Origin: Pachypanchax playfairii
Lineage: Eukaryota > Chordata > Actinopteri > Cyprinodontiformes > Aplocheilidae
Assembly (NCBI GenBank): GCA_006937955.1
Contig: SSNP01000017.1
Span: 856,840 to 920,839 of the forward strand
DNA length: 64,000 nucleotides
Direction: 5' to 3'
Shown: positions 35,601 through 48,242 of the stretch, piece by piece
Layout: every line of letters starts with the position of its first letter
Numbering within the stretch: position 1 is the stretch's first letter
Program-made: the position numbers and the translations under genes
Notes under the pieces: generated by a model
What the model saw: only the letters and a program-made list of their open reading frames with translations
Databases searched by the model: none
Told to the model about the DNA's origin: nothing

Positions 35601-38600
35601 ATGGTTATACATAAAAGGACTGAGATATTTTAAAACTGACACCACTTCAAAGGGAACGAACTCATTCAAAGGGTATCACAGGAACAAGATTCAAAAGCCT
35701 GCTAGTCACCTGTAATCCACTGCTAATACCTGGTCCCCACAAGTGCATATTAACATCTGCACGATTCACACAACAGACATTTTTTTTATATATATTCTGC
35801 CAACAAAATGTACAGATGCAAAAAAATGTCTCTTGCTGATAGTTTGTAGGGTTTGCATTGATTCATCATGCAAAAAGAGACCCAGACACACATGTGAGGA
35901 TTATCGGGTGAATATATCAGTGTCATCACAGATCAGCAGCTGAGTTACTGTGACAGCTACCCCTTCCACCAACACACAGTCCTCTTTCATTTCATCTTGG
36001 TGTCTCATTCTTTCATCACTTCACCTTTTAGTCTGTGTTTCCACGTTTCTTAAGGTTGTTGCGAGTTCAGAAGAGTTTTTAAAAAGAAGAGCAATTTAGC
36101 TTTTAAATAAAACAAGGAAGAAACTATACCTTCAAAGACTTTTTTTATCCCCCCATGGACAGAAGCTTTTTGAAACTTGAAGGAAAAGCAGGATTAAATC
36201 ATTCATGCAGCACACATGTAAAGTGTTTGTGATACTTTATTTTGGGAGTAAAACAATAAAATGTTTTGTTTGTTCCTGACAAGCTTTAATATCCTTAACC
36301 GATTACCAACATATGTTAGATAATACCGATAAGAACCTACTGAAAGGTCACATAAACAATCCAATTCTACAAATTCATCTAATAACGTTGAAGAAACAGA
36401 TATAAAGCTACAGTTTCCAGTCAGAAAAACTGGCGTGCAAAGCTCAGCTTCCACGCAGGAAGCTAGGAGTGCATCTCCAAACTGGGGGCCCTGCCAACAG
36501 TTAACGGTAATCCACAGATTAGTATCTCAAACAGAGCTGCTAAATCTCATTAGATGTAAAAAACAAACAGATCTATGTAAACAAGTTTGAAACAAGCCAC
36601 TAAATGACCAAAACAAAAAAGGCTAAAATAGAAAGACCACTTGATCAACATTTGGACACCAGATTATTATAAACAATTAGCTAAAACTGATACTTATATA
36701 TGTTTATATAAAGGTACTTCTCTGTTTAACTGAAACTACTTCAGTGCTGAATGTTTGGCTTGAATATAGAATTACAAATAAGATCTTATTGAGATAATAA
36801 GGTTTGGCTTTAGTTGATTTTTTTAACTGTAATATAAAAACACATTCAAAACATGTATTTTCACGTCTTATTGATTCACAGTGTATAGACCTTGAGATAC
36901 TGTTAAATGATTTGGAAAAGGCTTGGCAAATATCAGTGTTGTGTGAATGTCCCTTGTCCATCTGTGTAAAAACAAACCAACAAACAAATCAGACATAGAC
37001 ATATACATCAAAACATTTTATTTCAGATTTTTTTTTTCCTACATACTCGGTTTTTATCAAGCACCTAAGTTTCAAAGCTCTGAGTGAATGTGGTTGGCAG
37101 AGCTACCTCGATTGGTGGCACCACTGAGCCTTTTTATCCCGCCTCTTCCTGACTTTTATATTCCTTTATAGAAAATTGTAAAGTGCAAGCGTCACCTGAA
37201 ATGTTTTGAAAGTGCAAACTTTTGTTAGTTTGCCTGGAAATGTGATGTTAAACTCATTCAAAGTTGTAAAACATGCAAAAACGTTACAACAAATATATTT
37301 AAAAAATCCTTTAAGCATTAATATTGTTTACTATATTTTGAAATGATAACGTTCTGTCCTCAGTGTTCATTGTTAAAAATAAATCTTGTTTAATTTTTTT
37401 TAATCATATTTTCTTTTTGTATCTAAAGCTACAATTTAATTCATTAGTAAATTGTTTTATTTTAAAGGTGCATCTTTTTAGATTCTCAAAACTTCAAGAA
37501 AACATGGAAACTTTACACTTTTTTTATATTGCAAACATAATTATATGTGGACTGATTGTTGGAGGATGTAATTACAAGACAAAACATAAACAAAATAAAT
37601 CATGCAAAATAAAATATCTTAGTCCTTGCAGATGCTGCAAGTCTAAAAGCAAGTTTTTTAGTCCAGAAACAGAAAATCCAAACATAAATCCAGGGTGTAA
37701 CAAAGGCAGAAGAAGTCACGCTGTGTTGAACAGAAGCTCGATAAACAGGATAAACAGACAGGACTGTAGACAGACACACACACTGGCTGATAAGACAAAG
37801 ATTGAAACAATGAAAGCAAAGAGAGTCAGCAAGGAGGTAAAAACCAGAGCTCACACAAAAAACACAAGAACTTAAACACATCTGAAAATATGAGCTGAAT
37901 AAATGCAACTAACATTTAAAAACAAAGACAGAACATGACTCAATGAAAATAAAACATCAAGTAAAACAAAATAAGCAACAGGGAAGAACAAAAAACACAG
38001 AAAGGAAACTGATTTTGGTTTTGCGTTTCCTATTTTAAAAAATTCCCTGCGTTCATTTTGATTCCGTCTCATTTACTCATTGTTTTTCTCAATCCCACAC
38101 ACCTGCTCTTCACCTGTCAATCTACTCATCTGCTTCTCTTCCACACCCCCCCAATAGTTTTAAGTTTCACCAAAACCCTAATTGATCCTGCTGTTCTCTG
38201 TTGTGGTCCTGGTTTCCTGTGATCTCCCTGCACTCTAGATTTGTAGTTTTCTAGTTGTCTTGTTTTATATTTAAGTGATATTACATGCATCCCTTTGCCT
38301 TCCAACATGACAGTTTTGTCAGCAGGTGATAATTATATAATAAAGCAAGATTAAATTATGTCAAAAAGAGCACAAAACACACAAAAAACTTTAAAATCTG
38401 TAAATTGACCATTTTGTTTGATTTATTCCCTAAACAGCAAGTTTGTTGAAGAAAATAAGTGCTGAAAAAAATCTTTCAAACACTGTCTAGGTGTAAGGTG
38501 ATTTTAAAAATAAACAAACATTTAAAAAATCATATCTCCTGTAAAAAAGAAATACAAAACAAGGCTTTATTCCCATAATCTTGTTTTTATTTTGAACAAT

Positions 38601-40735
38601 TAAACATTTGGCTAAATATGACGCTGACATTTGTGACAAAAAGTGTCAATTTCATTCTAAAATAACACCAAACAGAAACACTATTGTTCTGTAACGTGAT
38701 CTCAGACACTGAGAACAGTGAAAGTGTAAACAGAATACAGCAGACGGAGACTGTGAACATCAGCTAGTCTGCCCTCAGCAGTCACCATGGAAAAAAAAAA
38801 AGATTCACACATTTTGGCAGAACGTTCACAAGCTTCTAAAAGAAACATGCGCTTTGTTCTTAATCTGCCCAAATTTCCATTTCCAGTTGATTTCTCTCTC
38901 AAATTGCAGCATATTAGTTTGGAACGATGAGTAGATACAGTCCACTTTATAAAAGTAATCGATCAGCCGCCTTTTGTTTCGGAGCAATCATCACTTCAAC
39001 CCAGAGGAAGTAAATAGAGTGTGTGAAAAGAAAAGAAAAGCAAGAATATTAAAATAAAAATGTTTTTGTTATTGAAGAGTTGAAGCACATCTCCAAGTTA
39101 AATATTATAGATTCCCAGTAAAATCTGAAACTATTATAGTTTTGTGTTTTAAAGGTGTTAACAGAGCAGCTATCATGCCTCTGGGCTGGGAATTAGTATT
39201 CTGGAAGAAAATATTTCTAATCAGAATGTAGAAATGGTCTTTTTTGAAATTTGTATTTCTGCATTAGCGGGCCATTATACTTTTATATTCTCAGATATCC
39301 ACCCACAAAATGTTCCTGTGCTGCATCTATTTTAGGCAAACGATTGTTGATGGATCAAAGGTGACAAATGTGAATAATGTTGCAAAACCATGCAAGCTAA
39401 AAGTGACCACGCCGCAGGTTAGGGCGCTCTACCTTAGTTGTTACTGATGATGATGTATGTCTTTGTAGAATAAAAAAAAAAAAAAAGAAATAAATAAATA
39501 AAGCAGAGAGTTGCTAATCTCTCTCCTTTGATTATTGCTGTCACTTTAAATTTATCCTTTGCATGTGTGCAGATTTGGCAGTCAATTTCATAGCCTTAAA
39601 CACAATCTCCCAGGGAATCGCTAAGGTCAGAATGGATCCATAAATAATCCCAAGTCTGTGACTCTTCCACTAAGCGGTATTCAAAAAGAATCGATAGAAT
39701 GTTGTGATTCAAACAAAAAACCTATTCTTTTACTTATCAGCAAAGTTCTCTCACAGCACTTTGTAGTAATCAATTATTAAAATCAACTTTGCGTGGCCCC
39801 CACGTGTCAACCAACCTGGGAAGTCAGATTTATTCTATAGGCTAAGACTTGTGAGAGGTAATTCTTCATGGAAGTTGCCTTTAGCATTTCTTATTAAAAT
39901 ACATTATTGTTCTTGTAGATTTATTTATTCAATGCGATAGCTCATTAGTCAGATTAATGTAATGTACTCTCCTCTTTCTAGAAATGGTATGGCTGCAAAG
40001 AGGTCTGTGTTGCTGTATAAATAAATGACAAGAGCTAAAGTTCAGCTCTTCTGCTTCTCGTTGCTTTCATTAAGCAGCTATTTTTAAGGACGTAGAAATG
40101 TTGGATTTAAGTACTACAGCTGAACAAACACTAAGATCAACTCTCAGATTCAAAAAGTACAGCAATAACTGAAGTAATAAAAGATGCATTGACCTGAATT
40201 TGTGATGTTGCTAATTTTAAACCTAATTATTAATATGTGAGATGTATTTGTTGTTTCAGTGCATTCTACAAATATATATTGCAATCAGAGAGAATGTAGA
40301 AGAATCCATTTCTTATAGGAGAGAAAAGCTGGTTTACTTTTTTTCCCATCTGTTCTTTTTTAAATACATAAATGTTCACAAAAAACTTCAAGGAGATATT
40401 TGTAATCAGTTGAAGATGGTTTTCTGTTTAAAGGTTATGAACAATAAATGTCTTACCTGTCTAACCTGTTACCAGAGTTTAGTTTGGACCAGTAGCTGGG
40501 CCAAGCTCAAAGTAGAGTGCTAATAATTGCGAAGGATAATGCAAACTCTGTTTCATAACTCTTTTGAGAGTTATCAGTTTTTATTACAGTTATTCCCACA
40601 TAAATATTTAGATGTTCCTACAGGAAATGCCATAGATTGTAACAGAAGAGCTACAGGTAGCTGCTGCTTTGAATTGAATGTAAATAAGAATGTGTTATGA
40701 AATGTAGCTTAGTGTAAAGATTTTATAAAATAATG

Positions 40736-40857
40736 ATCCATCCATCCATCCATCCATCCATCCATCCATCCATCCATCCATCCATCCATCCATCCATCCA
40801 TCCATCCATCCATCCATCCATCCATCCATCCATCCATCCATCCATCCATCCATCCAT
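40736..40857. repeat. (CATC)n minisatellite-like tetranucleotide tract, about 30 units
   Basis: An uninterrupted ATCC/CATC tract of about 122 bp starts immediately after AATG and runs into the teleost repeat at 40858. Because 4 and 3 are coprime, both strands stay open through the tract and give artificial frames of repeating IHPS or MDGW residues; these are not genes. The lack of interruptions suggests high instability and polymorphism. Confidence 0.97.
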
Positions 40858-41037
40858 GCTGTACAGGTTGCTGGTTCATCACTTGTCCAAACAGAAACGA
40901 GGCATTGTTCACACCTCAGCTAACTGTGGGATGTAAAGTGAGAGAACCTAGAGAAACTCCATGCAGTTATATGAAGAAAAGACTCATGAGTTTCAAACCT
41001 AATAGCTACCTTCTTGCTTCAAGGCAGACATGCTACC
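40858..41037 (+). repeat. Degenerate teleost interspersed repeat attached to the (CATC)n tract
   Basis: The order CTGGTTCATCACTTGTCC, TTCACACCTCAGC, GTGAGAGAACCTAGAGAAACTCC and ending GGCAGACATGCTACCA follows the fish repeat consensus (CCAGTCCATCACAGGG, CATTCACACC, GGAGAAAACCC, GCAAACTCCA, GGCGACAGTGCTACCA). Linkage of the family to a (CATC)n tract at its 5' side is also usual. Confidence 0.5.
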
Positions 41038-43404
41038 AAAACAACCAACCAAACCAACAGGAACCAACCAAAACAAACAGGAATAACCCTTTAGTACACG
41101 TAGGTCTTTACAATTAACAGCTGTCAAAAACTATTCTTTATATTGGTATTAATGGTTTATTTGCTCATAAAACCACCCCACTGGAGTGTCTCTCCATTAA
41201 CTCTGACCCACTGGCAGTTTCACCAAATGGTGAATAAGAAAAAAAACTGGAAGTTTTATGTGCACTAACACAAATTGAATGAGAAACTGTCCAAACATTT
41301 GACTGTAGGTGTATGTGTTTGGGGGAGGCTTTTTAGTTGAAAAATGTGGTCTATTAGCTGTAGGAATGTGTAAAGTTTTTTATTTTTCACAACACGGCAG
41401 CAAATCACATGTACTAACACACACATATAACCAGACCAGCTGTCACAGCAAAGAACAAAGAAGCTTGGATTACAAAACACACAGATGGAGTGTAAGTTTT
41501 TCTCTTTATAAGGGCACCATTACCACATTTCCACACAGCAAATAAATGTTTGCTGCTACATTAAGGTTCACAGCAGAACCAATTTACTTTTGAACCAGAA
41601 AAAATCTGTTTTACAGCAAAATAGCAGACATTAATGTTAAAACTAATCTAAAACCAACTGCTGCATGAGATCATAGGAAAAAAAAAAAGTTTGATGTAAA
41701 AGTTTGAAACTGTAACTGTATGACTGTAGTAGCTCTGCAAGTTAGCAATTTAATTTAAGTATGAAAAGTGGCTTTTTATTTTGGTCAAATATGAGATCAC
41801 AGAGTTGTGCAGCAAAGCTCAGTCATAGATTTGTAATCCAATAATTTGATTCAGTTTTGCATAAAGGATTTACAAAAAAACAGTGTTAAGATGCACGGAA
41901 GACTCAAAAATAAAGCAAACTTCATGTTCATCCGCTATCTGATGAATAACTCAGCTGAAGCTTCAAGAGTCTTCTCATTGATTTTTATGCAGTGCAAAAA
42001 AAAAAAAAAAAGAATGGAAAACAATGGCTGCTCGTGTTTGTAAAGAAAAAAAATCATTAAACTCCAACCTTGGAGATGTAAAAACTAAATTGCCTTCATG
42101 TGAAAATGTCAAGTGTAGATGAAGTTGCCGTTATTGTGCTAAAACATGCAAACGCACTGCTCAGGTCCTTTTCTGTGTGTCTTTACGCAGCTTCCACCTG
42201 GAACACCCCCACACATATTTTGCCCGGAAGAAGAAGAAAAAAAAAAAAAACGCAACACCTCTGGACTGAAAGTGTGAGGTTGTGCGAGTGAACAAAAAGC
42301 AGTTAACAAATGTGTTGATTTTCACACGTAAAAGAACACTGATTTACACAAAACCTGGAAATGCATGTTTGTTGTTTATACACAAAGCTTCTGGGAGTCT
42401 ACCTACTCTGGGTTTGCCTTCTGGCGCAAAAAAGTGACACAAAAACTTTTATTCTGACAAAGATTCCCAAACACATTCTGTCTGGGACAGAAAATAAATG
42501 TCAGAATTCTACATTATTATTATTATTATTAATCTTTTTATAACAAATTCCTAGATTCAGTTGTTTTACTGGCTTGTTTTATCTCTCCAAAGCTTGTGCT
42601 GCATTCAACATAAAAGCATTTAAAGTGCCTTCTTGTCCTGAGAAAAGTAGGGCGCATCTTTACTCTGGGGAAACTTTACCCATCTCTATTTGAGGAGCTT
42701 TTCCAAGAGGGCTGATTCTTAAAGTCAACATCATTTATATAAAACTCTAAATGCCAACCTCCATTCAGGAAAGAGTAAGATGATGTCTTTTTCTTCTTAC
42801 TGTGTCATGAAAAACATTTTTTCTTTAAAAAAAAAAAAAAAAGACAGCGATTACAGATAAACACTGTTTACAAAACGTACTAATACTGGCTGTTTGAGAT
42901 GATGTGATTCCAGTGTTTGATCACAGTCCTAAGGCAATTTTTCAAATCTATCTGCACTACAAAACAGTCTGATGGAAAACGCATTTACTGTGCTCTGATT
43001 ACAGATTATTACAACCCAATGAACAAACATTTGTCTTGTCAACATCTCCAGAAAAAAAAAAAAAAAACCTCCTCCTGATTGTGATCCTGTTTGTGTTTCA
43101 CATCGTTCTATTTTTCATGTCAAAAAGTCGCTCGCTTGTATTCTTCATCAAATGTGGGAAAAGATGCTCATGGGGCATCCCACCACTGACTATGTTCAAG
43201 CATTTAAACACAACATTTATGAATCTTGCTGAAGATTGTTACTTCCTGTCATACATCTTTTTAACTTATCATCCTCCACCTCACAGACTCCTGGAAAAAA
43301 ATGTCAAAAACATAATTTGTGTATTTTGTCTCATAATGTTGAAAGAACAAATATAGTATAAAAAATGTCAGTGTTGCACAGTTCCATGTTATTGTTTCTT
43401 AACT
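41038..43404. other. Intron 1 segment without recognised gene
   Basis: AT-rich sequence with several A runs (41678, 41998, 42236, 42827, 43053) and a (TTA)n run near 42512-42531. No repeat family or exon was recognised. Confidence 0.5.
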
Positions 43405-44031
43405 TAGGTTGTATTCACACCTGATAGTTCAGTGGACTCGGTTCGACTGGGGACCAAAATTGCAACATTGTTGCTGTTTTTAGATGGTGTGGTTTGGATT
43501 TACACTGCACTTTATTAAACAAACCAAAAAGATTAGGAGCATGTTACACCCCCGCCTGTGGTGGCGCTGTGGAGTTACTGCACTACTTTTTTTTTTTTAC
43601 TGTTGTTACTGCACTTCCTGGCGCTGTCGCGGGACAGAAACGTAAACAAACTTGGGAGTAGCAGCAGATTCTGGTGGTTTTAGGATCTTTTGTGTTTGGT
43701 GAATGTATCAGATCAATATTCTGCAGCAATGAGCTCAGGATGAGCAGATAACGAGGTAGAGGACTGCACGAGGCGGTTGAGGCAGCTGCACAATATAGTC
43801 CATTTTCTGCTTTTGGTGCAGTCTCGGTTCGATTGCATGTGTGAACGCACCAGAGTTTGTTTCAATCAAACCGAGACCCACGTTTTTAGGTGGACTAGAG
43901 TTCGATTGTTTTTGTCCGAATCAGAGTTCCGTTGCCCGTTCACACCTCCCCAAATGAACAGGACTTTATGTGCAAACGAACTAGAGTTCGATTCAAGCGG
44001 ACTAAACAGGGCTGGTGTGAATGCACCCTTA
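43405..44031. mobile_element. MITE with TTCACACC-type terminal inverted repeats
   Basis: The left end reads TAGGTTGTATTCACACCTGA. The right end, complemented, reads TAAGGGTGCATTCACACCAG. These are imperfect inverted repeats of about 18 bp. The interior repeats GGTTCGA and CTAGAGTTCGATT words in both orientations near each end (43440, 43825, 43897, 43982), so the subterminal parts also fold back. Elements beginning AAGGGTGCATTCACACC are abundant in teleosts. It is about 627 bp and has no transposase. A target-site duplication could not be fixed, so the superfamily is left open. Confidence 0.65.
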
Positions 44032-44591
44032 AAGAAGAGACTTTTAAATAAACCTTTAAACTACTGGATGTCATAGCTTATCTTTTGTACATGTATTCAG
44101 GACTCCTTAGAGTAAAAAATAAATATAAAACCTTATATCTTAACAACTGTCAGAATAATCTTACCGTCTTCTGTTTATTTTCAGTCATGCCTCAAAGCCT
44201 TAATGTTTTCTGTTTTCATCATCACCGTCCACCTTTACAAACTGCAACTTGATGCTAATCTGTTTTCCATTGCTGTGCCAAGCAGAACTACTGGTCCTCT
44301 GGATCTCCATCTTGAGAGTGTAGCTGAGGTGTTCCCTGTTCAGTCCATTTTATCAAGCTGAATGACAAATACTTTAGCAGAAGAAGTGGAGAGGAGCAGC
44401 TGCAAAAAGCAGGAATGTGCTTTCCCACGTTTTATCCACTTGTTGCTTTTCCAGAGTACGTTATCATTTCACAGTATCATTTAGAGCAGTTTTAGCTTTT
44501 ATATAGTTTTAAACATTTTGTACTGCTGGTGGGAGATAATACATACTGTAAACTGATTTACATGCTATTATTATTTATTTTTTTCATCCTA

Positions 44592-44816
44592 TCTCCAGTG
44601 ATCATTGGGCGAGAAGAGGGGTTACACCTGGACAGATCACCAGTCCATCACAGGATCACATATAGACAGAAAACCACTCATATTCACACCTATCGCCAAT
44701 TTAGGGTTCCCAATTACCCTCATGTCTGTTTTTAGTCTGTGGGAGGAATCTGGAGTTTTGAACCAAGACCTTCTCAGTGCAAGGTAACAGTGCTACCAAC
44801 TATGCCACCACATAGG
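44592..44816 (+). repeat. Teleost interspersed repeat (well-preserved copy)
   Basis: The sequence runs CCAGTGATCATTGGGCGAGA, ACACCTGGACAG, CACCAGTCCATCACAGGATC, CATATAGACAG, ATTCACACCTATCGCCAATT, TAGTCTGTGGGAGGAATCTGG, GAACCAAGACCTTCTCAGTG, GTGCTACCAACTATGCCACC. This is the familiar fish repeat in its full order, lacking the short block between 'GGAGT' and 'GAACC'. Degenerate relatives occur at 5893, 40858 and 60668. It is non-coding here. Confidence 0.7.
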
Positions 44817-45670
44817 CAGGGTATGATCTTCATTTTTAGGATAAATAGTGTACCTTAATCTACTACATTTATTTCAGACAAATGTCAAATGTTATAGTTG
44901 TAGTGAGATTTCACATGTATTGTAAGATACAAGATGCAGCCATCCATAGCTTTTTAACCAGTCATATAAAACTAACTTAAAGTGGATTTGGCCCCCAAAA
45001 AGTCTGATCTGCCAGGGACACCCCCGGGGCTGAGTATTGAGGGCACGGGTATAAAACCATTTGGGCCCTGTGGACTTTTGGTTTATGTAGATTGGTCTTA
45101 ATTTGCACAGATGACATCAGATCTCATTAGAATTTTGTCTTGGGGATTTTGAAGGCCTGGTGAACATGCCATACTCTCCATTTAAGTTAATGATTTTTGT
45201 TTTACAACACTGATCAATAATTTAACCATCCAGTATTAAAATCTCTACTAGCAATGAACTGAAACAAAAAAACATTTACTCATCTTTAGTTGTGTCTTTG
45301 TTTGGTGAACTCTACTGTTTGTTTCTACTTCCAGCAGCAAATCATCAATGCAACATCTGGTCAGAATCACCAGTATGACAGGAGTGATGACTGAAAATAA
45401 ATACTATGGGTCATAAATCCAAAAGGAGCTTAAAATTCAGAATTCAGTGCTTCGTAAGTTAATCCTCACATGACCTTTCATGCACATGAACACACATTTA
45501 AAAACTGTTATTCTTGGAAAACAAATATTTGATCTAAAACACACTTTACAACACAAATAAGAGTTCAGCTCACTAACTGTAAACTGAAGCAAGTCGAGAA
45601 CTAATATCTGATTATCATCCCCTAAAACAACTGAGTCTCTCAGGTGCAACTACCTCTACAACTATCAGAA

Positions 45671-45760
45671 ACACACATATCAACCATAGCATTATGGCCA
45701 CTAACAGGTAACATGATATTCCACTCAGAGAACCATCTTGTTATTGACATGTAAGTTACT
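45671..45760 (+). repeat. Fragment resembling a Tc1/mariner-type element end
   Basis: ACACACATATCAACCATAGC followed by ATTATGGCCACTAACAGGTA resembles a widespread fish element whose sequence contains 'ATATCAGCCATAACATTATGACCACTGACAGGTGAAGTGAATAA'-type text (shown here only in outline). Similarity fades after about 90 bp and no transposase remnant follows. Confidence 0.35.
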
Positions 45761-47029
45761 TTGTAACTTGCCACCAACCAAGTACTTGAAAAAAACTAGT
45801 CACACCTCCAAGTTTGCAACACCACCAAAAGTGACATCTCACCAAAATTATGCTATAATGTGACTTAGAAAAAAAATGCTTATGAATAGTTTAATGAATA
45901 CCAGCCTGATACGGTCTAAAGTCACCTCTGGCAAGGTCAATCTTTAAAAAACCCCACCACACAATTCACATGGCAGAAACTATTGCTGAGACCTTGACAG
46001 CAAACATCCCAGGGATTTTCATCATCAATGATCTGAACAGGCAAAGGTTTTTGGAGCCTAAAAGCTGATGTGTGACACTAATGTTAAAGTTCATCAACAT
46101 GACTGATTTGCATGTCTGTGTGTTAATTTGCTTTTTTTTTTTTTTTTTTTTGTCTTTTAAAACATGGGATTCCAAACCAAATTTAAGAGATTAGCTAAAC
46201 AGTAGGTTGGAGATCTGAATGAATTTTTTCCAGGACAACTGGCACTTCAAACATCAGGCCTGGACCAAACTGACAAGCATTGTATGAGACTCTGCAGCCA
46301 TAGATATGCAGTTTTATGCTCACTTTTGTTCCAACACCAAGATATTTCCCCCACTGGCTTTCTAATTCAGTGTATGACCTCTTGCCAAAGAGTTTTAAAA
46401 CTCTTCAGGCAATGATCCAGCAGCTTCAAGTCTGGCCAGTGACAGATGAGTTGCAGAGGCAGAAGCAAGGCAGCTTGCCCAGGGCAAACCACAGAGCTTT
46501 GGTCAGCCTGCAGGGGTGAACTTCTGTTGCGGCAAGGGGAAGGGAAAAGCTTCTGTAAAATTGTTTTCTTTCTACAATATGGCACTGTTCTTTCAAGCCA
46601 AGTCCAACCACAGCATGCAATATGAGCAACTCAACAGTAGGACATCATTACAATACAGGCAGATTTTGTTGTCTGATTCTTTGCCAAAACATTATGTAGA
46701 CCTCAACTGGCAACTACAAGACTAATTTCTATATGGAGAAAGTGGTCACCAATGCACACACACAAACACAGTGAAAAGCTTGTTCTTTTCCTGGATGGAG
46801 ACAAGTTTACAATTAACTCGATGAACAACACAGTTGACAGTCAGCAGATCCAGTGGTTAATGACACCAAAGGGAGACATTATGTGTGCAACATGAGGACA
46901 AGCCATGATACCCTCTGGTGTTGCTAATTGCTACCACAGAGTTTTTTCTTTTCTTTTCCATTTTTTTTTTTCTGGTTGGTGGAATGAGGCAGAGCTCATT
47001 TAGTAATTGGATATGCAAGCAAGAAAGTG

Positions 47030-47480
47030 AATAATAGATCTCAAGAAGTAAAAGGGCTGCTTTGCATATGAGGAAAAGCAGCTATTTTGCATATTGCAAG
47101 CAGTACACTTAAGCACGCTGGTCACTTTGTTTTCACTCATGAATAAGCTTTTATGTTTATATTATGTTTGACATGCATGAGGACACCTGTTTAATGATTA
47201 AGAGGCATTTTTTAATTGCAGATGTTTTGATTTTATGTTAAAAGGGTTGCCTCGTGTTTCTTAATAACAGTTCGTGGCCCACATTCTTCAAGGCGTGACA
47301 ATTCATTGCGCTGAAATAGATGAGAATATTATCTTCTTGACCTGACTTTAAAATTGTACTCTGACCATTTAGAGCTGATTTGATGCACTTCTGCTGTATC
47401 ACATTTATCACAGCCTTGATTACAAGATCAAGCATTCCCTTGTCTGAGTAGCTCTTCCTCTGACTCATGCGCGCAGTAGA
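47030..47480. promoter_or_regulatory. Candidate conserved non-coding element with octamer-like words (unverified)
   Basis: TTTGCATAT occurs twice within about 30 bp (47062 and 47086), a POU-octamer-like arrangement. CATGAATAAGC, TTTAATGATTAAG and TTTTTAATTGCAG follow. The stretch has no recognised repeat. Conservation is unknown. Confidence 0.2.
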
Positions 47481-47828
47481 TCTTTGCTAAGCACACTCTG
47501 TACCGTCGTAGCCAATTGCTGGAGGGAGCGGGTCCTATCAAGACTGTTGATAAAATGTTAACAAAAAAGACATTATAAAGCTAACGGGAGACAGCTGGTG
47601 CAATCTTTGCAGAGCAACTGTGGAGATGTCAGACAGTCATTCTGAGTCGCTGCCAAAAGCCACAATATGGTCACTGAAATTGCACTGCATGGACAATTTG
47701 CTTTTCTGAGTAACAAAAAGACTCTTGGAGACTTGGAAAAGAAAAACGGGAGATCTTTTCATAACTCTATGCTGCTTTGAATAACCACTTAAGTCAATAA
47801 AAACACAAACTTTCTCAATTTAGAAAGC

Positions 47829-47877
47829 TGAAGCTGATGTTCCAAAAACAGCTGATGTTTTTGGAACATCAGCTTCA
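47829..47877. repeat. Perfect 22 bp inverted repeat (hairpin with 5-base loop)
   Basis: Arms 47829-47850 and 47856-47877 are exact reverse complements around the loop GCTGA; the arm core is GATGTTCCAAAAACA. Transcribed from either strand it would form a 22 bp stem. It is shorter than a usual pre-miRNA stem and has no bulges, and it is not flanked by obvious transposon ends. It may be the centre of an old foldback element or a quasi-palindrome correction product. Confidence 0.9.
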
Positions 47878-48184
47878 AAGATGCATCAATGCACTTCAAC
47901 TATGATACAGTTTTTCGAACAGAAACTGTTTATGGATATTGCCATATTGTAATTTTGGAACCAGACATGGTTTAATCGAGATGTGAGCCTGAAAGTCCGG
48001 CTCAATCACCTGCACACAATCATGGAGGGTTTTTTTGTTTTGTTTTTCTATCAAATAACTTATTACAACTAAACAAATTGGAACAATTATTATTTGAACA
48101 TTCAGCAGCCTGTTCTATTAGGGATCTATATATATTTTTATTGGTCAGTAACATGTATTATTCGTTTACATGGATAGAGAGGGA

Positions 48185-48242
48185 CTTAATGCTTATACTG
48201 CAGCCAGCCACTAGGGGCGCTTGTTTGTTTTGGCTTCAACTT
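48185..48242. repeat. Fragment of a teleost repeat with 'GCAGCCAGCCACTAGGGG' core
   Basis: CTGCAGCCAGCCACTAGGGG, then CGCTTGTTTGTTTTGGCTTC, matches a short repeat often seen in fish introns in which the block is followed by GTTTTGGCTTCA. Its family and ends are not resolved. Confidence 0.4.

Larger units (their letters stand above)
31664..40735. other. Intron 1 segment
   Basis: The segment holds the LINE tail at 32270-32409, an AT-rich tract at about 32500-32605, and otherwise AT-rich sequence. Minus-strand open frames at 32618-32860 and 33372-33698 and a plus-strand 170-codon frame at 37363-37875 have no resemblance to a known family and biased, AT-driven composition; I do not call them genes. 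34520-34760 resembles some fish repeat copies but its ends could not be set. Confidence 0.5.

Noticed and set aside
37363..37875. 170-codon plus-strand frame, the longest in the window
   Set aside because: Its composition is driven by A/T and Lys/Asn codons, the open frame has no supported ATG context, domain or splice signals, and it lies within intron 1. I treat it as chance.
39405..39440. tRNA-like text GGTTAGGGCGCTCTACC
   Set aside because: It resembles fragments of tRNA box text, but there is no cloverleaf, no proper A box to B box spacing and no CCA-side stem. Not called a tRNA or SINE head.
40709..40936. Frames of repeating IHPS / WMDG residues on both strands
   Set aside because: They are products of the (CATC)n tetranucleotide tract, which has no stop codon in these frames, not protein genes.
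44990..45080. GC-rich patch with CCCCCGGGGC and GGTATAAAA
   Set aside because: It has a short palindrome and a TATA-like word but no exon, repeat copy or wider structure; probably incidental.
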